A DNA stretch of 64,000 nt, from NCBI GenBank assembly GCA_033964015.1, contig CM066912.1, forward strand, positions 17,471,073 through 17,535,072, read 5' to 3'. The notes beneath the pieces were generated by a model that was not told the DNA's origin, did no database searches, and worked only from the letters and a program-made list of their open reading frames with translations. A program made the position numbers and the translations under genes. Position 1 is the stretch's first letter. The number at the start of each line of letters is the position of its first letter. Positions 56,704 through 64,000 of this stretch are shown one piece after another. The stretch is from Scolanthus callimorphus. Lineage: Eukaryota; Cnidaria; Anthozoa; Actiniaria; Edwardsiidae.

Positions 56704-57233
56704 CCGGGCCGGGCGAATTTATTTTTACGCCCACTTCAAGATGGCGGCTAGCTAGTATAAATATTCATTATGATTCACATATTCTCGTTCTATGAGTGAA
56801 TGAAAAGGAGGGTGTTGACCTGTGAACTCTCTCGTAGCTCATGTGTAAGATGTTGGGTTATGAATAATTAATTTACACAAGGTTGAGGGTTCGCACCACC
56901 ATGAATACTTTTTCCTTTTTTCTCAATAACTTGCCTGAAAATTTTCTAAGTACCATGAAGTGGGCGTAAATAAAAAAATCGCCCGGGCCGGGCGATTTTT
57001 TCATTTATTTTTGAGGCAAGTTATTAAGAAAAAAGGAAAAAGTATTCATGGTGGTGCGAACCCTCAACCCTGTGCAAATTACCTATTCATAACCCAACAT
57101 CTTACACATGAGCTACGAGAGAGTTTGCTCCTTTTCATTCACTCATAGAACGAGAATATGTGAATCATAATGAATATTTATACTAGTTAGCCGCCATCTT
57201 GAAGTGGGCGTAAAAAAAAAATTCGCCCGGGCG
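56704..57233. mobile_element. Head-to-head pair of MITEs with a tRNA-like module
   Basis: Two copies of one MITE (ends CGGGCGAATTTATTTTTACG and its inverse) meet at GCCCGGGCCGGGC near 56983-56996, giving a 530-bp inverted duplication. The left copy, about 280 bp, is complete; the right copy has lost about 50 bp next to the centre. Each contains CGTAGCTCATGTGTAAGA (A-box-like) and GGTTGAGGGTTCGCACC (B-box-like), then a T-rich stretch with CTTTTTCC. The tRNA-like part is at 56831-56900 and inverted at 57050-57125. Confidence 0.8.
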
Positions 57234-58335
57234 GAACGATGGCTGTGTTAGGGAGGAATTACGCTGGTAGAATCCGTTCAAATCTTGTTGTTTCGGGGTC
57301 CATCTACCCTTAATTCTTAACGGGTATTCTCTCCTGAGATCTCCTTAGTATCGTGACCAAATTATGGAGTCGAGGCAATATTGTTTGTCGTTTTAAGGAG
57401 GCTGCCTACAATTTTTTTTTGCTCTCAACACCCAATCTTTGTATGACTGCTGTTCAGGCTCGAAAACCTGTACCGGTCTGAACTTTCACATGGTTACCCT
57501 GAAGGGTTTGAACTTTATTGTAGTGTGCATTTTGTTGTGATCGGAGTTGCTATAGCAACGTTATAACCACGCCCTTGTTTATAATTAGCAGCCATCAGAC
57601 GCCTTGCGCGACCTAAACTTTTAAAGTGACACCCCTCGCACTAATCCCTGAGTAGCTAACATTAATCACAGCAAGTTTGGAGAGCATTCATTGGGCCAAT
57701 TTTATGTTATTCGAACGGACTTTTTCAGGCTCCAAAATGTCAAAGTTATTTATGGCGCAAAGATTTCCTTGAAAAAAAAAAAGGCTAATATCTGCGGAAT
57801 TAAAAGATCCTTGCCGCCGGAATAATCTACAAACCCAAGGCAATGTACCAGCCAAATTTCACTTCTTAGAATGCTTCCGATTTTGTTTGGCATGTGTTCA
57901 AGCAAACTGCAAAATTTGAGAAATTATATTATAAATCTTACGTTTGTTATAAAAAATTTACACTTTTCGCCTCTGACAAAAATCTCATATGTTAATGTTT
58001 TTGATACTTCCGTAAATTATTCTTGAATATATACCAAAGATAACCCTCCAAGTCTTGAGTTCATTGAAGTATTTTAAGGCACCGAGAAAAAATGCTAAAC
58101 TTCACTACTCTTTCGGTTTGCTCGAGCCGGTTTTTGCCATTGTACTTTGTTTTCACTTGTTGTAGCTTTCACGTGGTTTTCCCTGTAATCAGTGAAGCGA
58201 ACTACATTCCATCATGGGAATCAAACGATTGCTTCTATGGCTCAATGATTTCTCCGCGCAGTTTGCCGTCACGCTTGTTAGGGAAGCGGCAAAGCGTATT
58301 AGAGTCAATGGCCGATGAAAACTACAACACGCTGG
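57234..58335. other. Non-coding stretch
   Basis: No gene. The frame 58092-58448 begins in unique sequence and runs into the satellite; its N-terminal hydrophobic stretch has no support as a gene. Confidence 0.4.
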
Positions 58336-59105
58336 ACGTCACATCACGTGACCACTTCATTTCGCTCATCTGGTGGCCTAGACTACACTACCCAAGTTTT
58401 GTTGTCTTAGAGTCTTCCCTTCACGAGATATTGATTTTTCAAGCATAGATGACGTCATCGATGACGTCATATCACGTGACCACCTCATTTTGCTCATCTG
58501 GTGGCCTAGACTACACTACCCAAGTTTTGTTGTCTTAGAGTCTTTCCTTCACGAGATATTGATTTTTCAAGCATAGATGACGTCATCGATGACGTCATAT
58601 CACGTGACCACCTCATTTCGCTCATCTGGTGGCCTAGACTACACTACCCAAGTTTGGTTGTTTTAGAGTCTTCCCTTGACGAGATATTAATTTTTCAAGC
58701 ATAGATGACGTCATCGATGACGTCACATCACGTGACCACTTCATTTCGCTCATCTGGTGGCCTAGACTACACTGCCCAAGTTTGGTTGTTTTAGAGTCTT
58801 CCCTTCACGAGATATTCATTTTTCAATCACTGATGACGTCATCGATGACGTCACATCACGTGTCCGGGTTACACCACCCCCCTTGTGGCATAGACAAAAT
58901 ATCCCAAGTATGGTTGTCTTAGCATGTTCCCTTGAGGAGATATGATTTTTTCTTTGTATACCACAGGGTTCCCATGTGTACACGGACGGACGGACGACGG
59001 ACGGACGGACGGACGGACGGACGGACGGACGGACGGACGGACGGACGGACGGACGGACGGACGGACGGACGGACGGCGTACGCTATAAGTTTAATACCAG
59101 AAAAA
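58336..59105 (+). mobile_element. Composite repeat (pearl/HINE-like), copy 3, truncated
   Basis: Begins inside a satellite unit (GACGTCACATCACGTGACC), holds four complete unit cores at 58459, 58587, 58715 and 58843 (128 bp apart), the transition CACCCCCCTTGTGGCATAGA shared with copy 1, the CGGA microsatellite and the tail TTTAATACCAGAAAAATAAA. It lacks the 5' AGCGGAGCTCC end and the 3' hairpin. Confidence 0.8.
58984..59077. repeat. CGGA tetranucleotide microsatellite
   Basis: About 23 units with one early slip (CGGACGACGG). Same flanks as the tract at 6715-6766 but twice as long, so copies differ by slippage. Confidence 0.95.
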
Positions 59106-59275
59106 TAAAGAAATCAAAGGCTCTATGAGCCAACTCATTCATGAATTTGGAATTAGTGAATGGATAATTTTTCAGATATTGAAAATACTTTGGGAGGAGA
59201 CTGCCCTATCTTGGGTGGGGTGCATGTCGTACCTTTTAGGGTTAAAAATCAGGCCTCTGGTATAGCTTTTAGGGA

Positions 59276-59322
59276 TAACCCTAACCTAACCCTACCCTAA
59301 ACCTGACCCTAACCTAACCCTG
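59276..59322. repeat. Interstitial telomere-like tract
   Basis: Degenerate CCCTAA units: ATAACCCTAACCTAACCCTA then CCCTAAACCTGACCCTAACC and TAACCCTGG. About eight units, imperfect. It matches the TTAGGG telomere repeat of most metazoans. Confidence 0.75.
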
Positions 59323-59930
59323 GATGATAGATAGTGAAAGAATGGTATAGGTGGTTTGTTGGGTGAATCTATATTGGTGTACTTGGACATGAATTTATAT
59401 CAGGAAAAAATGTCTTGTGGGTACCTTTTAGGGCTCAAAATCAACTAAGCAACACCATGTTTGGTACCTTTTAGAGGTAAAATCGAAATTTCCCAATGAG
59501 CACCCCCGCCCCAAAAATACGGGAGCCCCCGCTGGGAAAATACTGGATACAGGCATGTGGTAAGTTCTTATCAGTAGCCACATGGAAGATATGGGCAATT
59601 CAAGAAAATGTCTCTGATTTTTGTTCAAGTGTTGTTGTATCGCCTTTGAAAGTGATCTCCTGTTGGTTTACCCCTAGCATGGACATGACAAGCATACAGG
59701 CACAAAATCCAATAGTGCTGGCAGATTGATTTTTCTTGAATTTCGCTAAGTGTCCAATTATTTTGAAATTGGATAGTTTAAGTAATGTATGAATGCTATA
59801 TCATTAATAAATAACACGGCTCCATACATGTTCAATGAAAAAAAAGAATTCAAAATTCCTCAAAAACACCAAATTGGATCCGGCCTACTGAATTTTTACT
59901 CAATTTTTTTCTTAATTGTAAAGCATGGAG

Positions 59931-60395
59931 TCCAATAGATAATAATACCCATAGTACTCCTGTTATGTAAACTGTAACATTTTGTATACAGACCCTATTT
60001 TCTGATACATTTTTACAAGCCACCCCACACACAATGTTAAGCCGCTGGGGGGGGAGGAGGGGGGGGGGGTGCAGCAAGCGGTGGGGATTTGACGTTTTTA
60101 AAAATTTTGCAGAACAAAATTCCCCACCATTGGACAAAATACAGGGCAAAAGAGAATGTCAAAATTCCTACCTGGGAGAAAGCATGTTGTCCAATATATA
60201 ATAATACTCATAGTACTCCTGTTATGTAAACTGTAACATTTTGTATACAGACCCTATTTTCTGATACATTTTCACAAGCCACCCCCACACACAATGTTAA
60301 GCCGCTGGGGGGGGGAGGTGCAGCAAGGGGTGTGGATTTGACGTTTTAAAATTTTTGCAGAAAAAATTCCCCACCATGGGGCCAAAATACAGGGC
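59931..60395. repeat. Direct duplication, period about 259 bp
   Basis: The block from TCCAATAGATAATAATAC (59931) to AAATACAGGGC (about 60148) is repeated from 60190 to about 60395, with differences mainly in the poly-G tract and single bases. It includes GTAAACTGTAACATTTTG and GCCGCTGGGGGG. Confidence 0.85.
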
Positions 60396-60585
60396 TGCAT
60401 GATTTCATCATATTTGTCAGTCCTGTGACTTATGGCAGTGAACCTACGAGATAGTTACCAGACTTATGACCAAAGAGAGCCCGACCCCCGGGAAAGTCCA
60501 AGATCAAATAACCTCTCGCTCGGGCAAAAGAGAATGTCAAAATCCCTACCCGGAGAAAGCATGTTGTTGGGTTTATCGTAAATAA

Positions 60586-61203
60586 GGGAGCGTTCATAAT
60601 TTATCTAGAGGGGGGCTATGATGATTTTGAGGGGGGGCCTCTGTTTTTCCCTAATATGATTTAGGGGGGGCTATGGAAAATTTCCAACAAAAATAACATT
60701 GAGCATAGGGGGGGCCAACCATTTTTTCCAGAAAAAAATTATACGAAAATACAGTAAAAACCTGCATATAAGAGCCTGTTAGGCTAAAATTTTCATTTTA
60801 ATCCCCCTCGAGCTAATAACCTAATAAGGTTATTAAATAAATTTTAAGTTAGGTTCTTATCAGTGGAGGTAGAAACTCCTGAATTGGAAGATTATCATCT
60901 GATTATATTTAAAAGTAACTGGACATTCATTTTTTTTTCTTTCTGAAAAAATAGATAAGTTTAATAGCAATCTTCACGATCAGTAATTATCACAAGACTT
61001 TAATATGGCTAAGGGTGGGTTTGACATGTATATGTGGGGGGGGGGGAGGGGGGGGCTATGATATTTTTCTTTGATTAATTGACATCTCTTGAGGGGGGGT
61101 CAGGATAGAAACCCTGAGATCATCAGGGGGGGCTTCAAAAAATCAAAAGAAAAAAATTAGGAAATCATCATAGGCCCCCCCTAGATAAATTATGAATGCT
61201 CCC
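60586..61203. mobile_element. PIF/Harbinger-like MITE, TAA TSD
   Basis: The ends GGGAGCGTTCATAATTTATC and GATAAATTATGAATGCTCCC continue into TAGAGGGGGG/CCCCCCCTA. TAA flanks both sides (60583-60585 and 61204-61206). The 618-bp interior is filled with GGGGGGGCTATG-type runs and has no coding frame. It is similar in style to the element at 36011-37105 but with different terminal sequence. Confidence 0.85.
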
Positions 61204-61703
61204 TAATAATAATAATAAAAACACTGCTGACTTCAATAATTCAATTGCACTTTGGCGTCCATTTCTTTCACGAAAGTCTTAACGAAAAACAATGGTGTCC
61301 AGAAGATAGTTTCTCTCCACCACAGATTAACAGGACTCACCTAAATACTCCACTGTGCAAATTTGAAGCTGCCTGCTGCTGGATACATGTCGAATACAGA
61401 AGAAATGCTTCCAATATGCGAACTTTTGCAGAGCTGCTAATCGTTGAGACGTCTCTACATGACTAATTATCGTAACGAAATCCGCCAGTTTTCTCAGAAA
61501 GCAAAAACCCCGAAGGAAAACTCTTAGGAAAGACTAATGCTTTATAGGCAAATGGAAACATCCTTTCATATCCCGAGAAGCTAATCCCGCCATCTTGAAA
61601 TTTGTTCCGGAAGTGACGTTTGCGAGATCTGCTGGCATGGCCGGCCTTCGACTATAAAGTTATTTTTGTACCGGAAGTTAGCAACTGCATGGCAAGATTG
61701 CAA
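61204..61703. other. Non-coding stretch
   Basis: The frame 61245-61466 has no domain or splice support. Nothing else seen. Confidence 0.4.
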
Positions 61704-63509
61704 GGGTCTCTGTAAAATGAAGACCGGACCTCGGCGGACCGGACCTCCGCGGACCTCGCGGACCGGACCTCGGCGGACCGGATAAATTTTTTTCCTTAAT
61801 TTTTTTTTCTACATTTTTTCAAAAAAAAACATCTTTCATAAAAAAAAACATCTTCCACTTTACTGAAGAAGGTATTGTCTGTTAGACGGGTCACCTTCCA
61901 GCCGCCTGTCCCGTTGCGTGACCCGCCCTCAAAACACAAACCGCAAGGGTGTAATTGTGTAATGTTCTTCATTATTAACCTTTTTAACATTATGGGGAAA
62001 ATAACAATCAAAATAAATAGCAGAAAATGATATCCTTCCTCAGTCATTTTTTTTTTCTGACTACGGCGCTAGCATCGTAGACTTTAGGCCAGTTTCAAAC
62101 GTCGATTCATTTGATAAAAAAAACGTGGTTGCCCGGATCCTGGGGGTAACACACGAACGGATACTGGTCACCCTACTATTGTGTATTGGACCTTCAGTTT
62201 TGTGAAAACCGCTAAAGCTATGAGCCATATATGCTAGTACAACATTCACAAATAAATGACTACAGCAATCAATGCCAGTGAATCAAGGCTATCAGAATTA
62301 GTCGGATAATATACTGGGTCCCATTATGAACACACAAAAAACAGAGCGAATTTCACATGACTGTAGTGAAACCAATTGCAAAATGATTACACGCAAAATT
62401 ACAAGAATTGGAAAATGACTACATGATTTCACGCAAAATTGAATAATAATTCAATTTTAATTCCACACATCCGTAATACTGACTGGGATGTGAATTTTCA
62501 AAACTTCGTATTCTGGCTTTATTTTTTCCACTGAGTTTAATGTATGGGAAAATACATCGAAACATCCAGCCTCGACGTATTTGCCCACACATTTCTTTGT
62601 AAAAGTAAGCCAGAATTCAAAGTTTTGAAAATTCATATCTCAACCAGTTTTAAAGTAATTATTTTGAAACTTTGCAATTTTACGAATACTGGATTTCATT
62701 TTCTGATAACTATTAACTATTATTATTCAACTTTGCGTTATAACGGCCTATAGGAGTAATTACAAAGTATAAATTGCGAATTACTCACGACAGTCATCTG
62801 AAATATCCCTCTTTAATATATCGAATTGTTCTTATTCTTATTGACACAACATCAGTACAACTTAATACATAACTCAGTTTAATTTCTTTTCAAAAACAAG
62901 TACAGGCTAAATAACTAAGGGTTATTTGCAGTCTTAATAGCACTTAATCAACATTTTATACCCAAATTTGCCATGAGTAACGCAAAGCAAAGCAAAGTTG
63001 CTTCAGTTACTGTTCTCACGGCGATCAACTGCCCAGGGTGAACTGACAGCTCGGATTGTTTGTGCAAACCGGATGTTTTTTCTTGCTACAAACAGCCACT
63101 CTGGGCAATACCATTTTTCGCGAACTGACAGCTGAAATTGCTAGTGTGGAGATAAGGAATCATTCACAGAAAATCATTCTCCACAAAAAAGTACCGCTAA
63201 TGCAAGAGCTGCAAAGGGTCTCGCTCTCCCGGTTAGACTTCTAGACGCTGGACGTTGATACGCGGGATACGTTATGTTTTGCGAGCGAGTCACGCAACGG
63301 GACAGGCGGTTGGTGAGGTGACCCGTCTAACAGACAATACCTTCTTCAGTAAGACGAAATATATTTTTTTATGAAAGATGTCTTTCTTTTTTAAAAGAAT
63401 GTAGGAAAAAAATTAAGGAAAAAAAAATTATCCGGTCCGCGGAGGTCCGGTCCGCGAGGTCCGCGGACGTCCGGTCCGCCGAGGTCCGGTCTGCATTTTA
63501 CAGAGACCC
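61704..63509. mobile_element. MULE-like element with about 240-bp inverted repeats, 9-bp TSD
   Basis: Ends GGGTCTCTGTAAAATGAAGA and its near-inverse are followed in each arm by CGGACC/GGTCCG minirepeats, an A/T-rich run, ACAGACAATACCTTCTTCAG (right arm, inverse in left) and a GTCACGCAACGGGACAGGCG block. The duplication AGATTGCAA stands at 61695-61703 and 63510-63518. The 1.3-kb interior has only short frames and a smaller inverted pair near 62490 and 62630. Long arms plus a 9-bp duplication suit a Mutator-type or foldback element. Confidence 0.9.
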
Positions 63510-63654
63510 AGATTGCAACCCGTGTATAGCACTTGAACGCTGATAGACAAAAGTTAAGCCCGATCGGGCGAGGTTAGAAAGTGGATGGGTTACCACTGCG
63601 AAATCACCATGGGTTACCACTGCGAAATCGCAACTGTTGTATACGGTGGCCCAC

Positions 63655-63852
63655 AAGTGTCACGGCAAAATAAAAACTCCACGGCAAAACAAAGCAAACT
63701 CACGGCAAAACAAAGCAAACTCACGGCAAAACAAAGCAAACTCACGGCAAAACAAAGCAAACTCACGGCAAAACAAAGCAAACTCACGGCAAAACAAAGC
63801 AAACTCACGGCAAAACAAAGCAAACTCACGGCAAAACAAAGCAAACTAACGG
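63655..63852. repeat. 21-bp tandem repeat, about 9 units
   Basis: Unit CACGGCAAAACAAAGCAAACT. As 21 is a multiple of 3 it stays open in several frames, e.g. SRQNKAN repeats on plus and a Cys/Phe-rich repeat on minus. One plus frame (TAKQSKL repeats) runs into the candidate gene at 63864. Confidence 0.95.
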
Positions 63853-63863
63853 CAAAAAGCAGA

Positions 63864-64000
63864 ATGGGAGAAACGGCCGAGAAGACCCTGGGGACGAGGT
63901 TACGACTGTTGGTCAGCGGTTCACCTTATGAGGAGAAGTGTGAATCTTCCCTCGTGCTCGAATCCATCATGTTTTGCACAAACTGTGGCAAAGAAGGCAC
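63864..64000 (+). CDS. Possible 5' end of a zinc-ribbon protein gene (runs off the window)
   Basis: An ATG at 63864 opens MGETAEKTLGTRLRLLVSGS, then PYEEKCESSLVLESIMFCTN and CGKEG at the edge. CTNCGKEG has the C-x2-C-G knuckle of zinc-ribbon domains, which would need a second Cys pair beyond the window. An alternative start is the ATG at 63969 just before FCTNCG. The AGAATGG context is acceptable. The tandem repeat upstream is in frame without a stop for a long way, so repeat-coded N-terminal residues cannot be excluded. Confidence 0.35.
   Translation, partial: MGETAEKTLGTRLRLLVSGSPYEEKCESSLVLESIMFCTNCGKEG

Noticed and set aside
63614..63844. Cys/Phe-rich repeat protein on the minus strand
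   Set aside because: A read-through of the 21-bp tandem repeat.

Overview
This is eukaryotic, almost certainly metazoan DNA: AT-rich, intron-bearing, with GT-AG splice sites, microsatellites, satellites and many transposable-element (TE) copies. No bacterial operons, Shine-Dalgarno sites or CRISPR arrays are visible. The TE mixture (DIRS/Ngaro-type tyrosine-recombinase retroelement, CR1-like LINE with a 2A-like motif and PHD finger, PIF/Harbinger- and MULE-like MITEs, a pearl/HINE-like element with a tandem core) suggests a marine invertebrate. My best guess is an anthozoan cnidarian such as a stony coral; this is inference from family resemblance, not a database result.

Layout. 0-10 kb: non-coding DNA with small inverted-repeat elements, a large composite repeat (4.8-7.0 kb) built around a 128-bp satellite rich in TGACGTCA and CACGTG boxes, a decayed retroelement C-terminus at 8.8 kb and a 300-bp hexamer microsatellite. 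10-14 kb: two TIR elements with clean target-site features (TTA and TTAA), a long hairpin and a SAP-motif gag remnant. 14.9-20.9 kb: the best genic region, a 14-exon plus-strand gene encoding a DDE-transposase-like protein with an embedded SAP-like motif, facing a convergent single-exon chromodomain gene. 22-35.3 kb: a decayed DIRS/Ngaro-type retroelement (gag, RT, RNase H, tyrosine recombinase, 3' split direct repeats) split by about 8 kb of nested material (foldback, CR1-like LINE, GC-hairpin element, 1.8-kb satellite) and by a MULE-like MITE. 35.3-38.7 kb: a second LINE on the minus strand, itself split by a PIF/Harbinger-like element whose removal restores the RT reading frame. 39.5-64 kb: mostly non-coding, with a second and third copy of the 128-bp-satellite element, several tandem arrays (37, 30, 120 and 21 bp), two more MULE-like elements with 9-bp duplications, another Harbinger-like MITE, a cluster of foldbacks at 51-54.4 kb, a head-to-head MITE pair carrying a tRNA-like module, a short interstitial telomere-like tract and, at the right edge, the possible first codons of a zinc-ribbon gene.

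How the parts relate: no host pathway can be read here. The most interesting unit is the convergent DDE/SAP gene plus chromodomain gene at 14.9-20.9 kb. It may be a domesticated transposase locus or an autonomous DNA transposon whose ends I could not find. Most other coding sequence is TE-derived and broken; nested insertions give a readable relative chronology.
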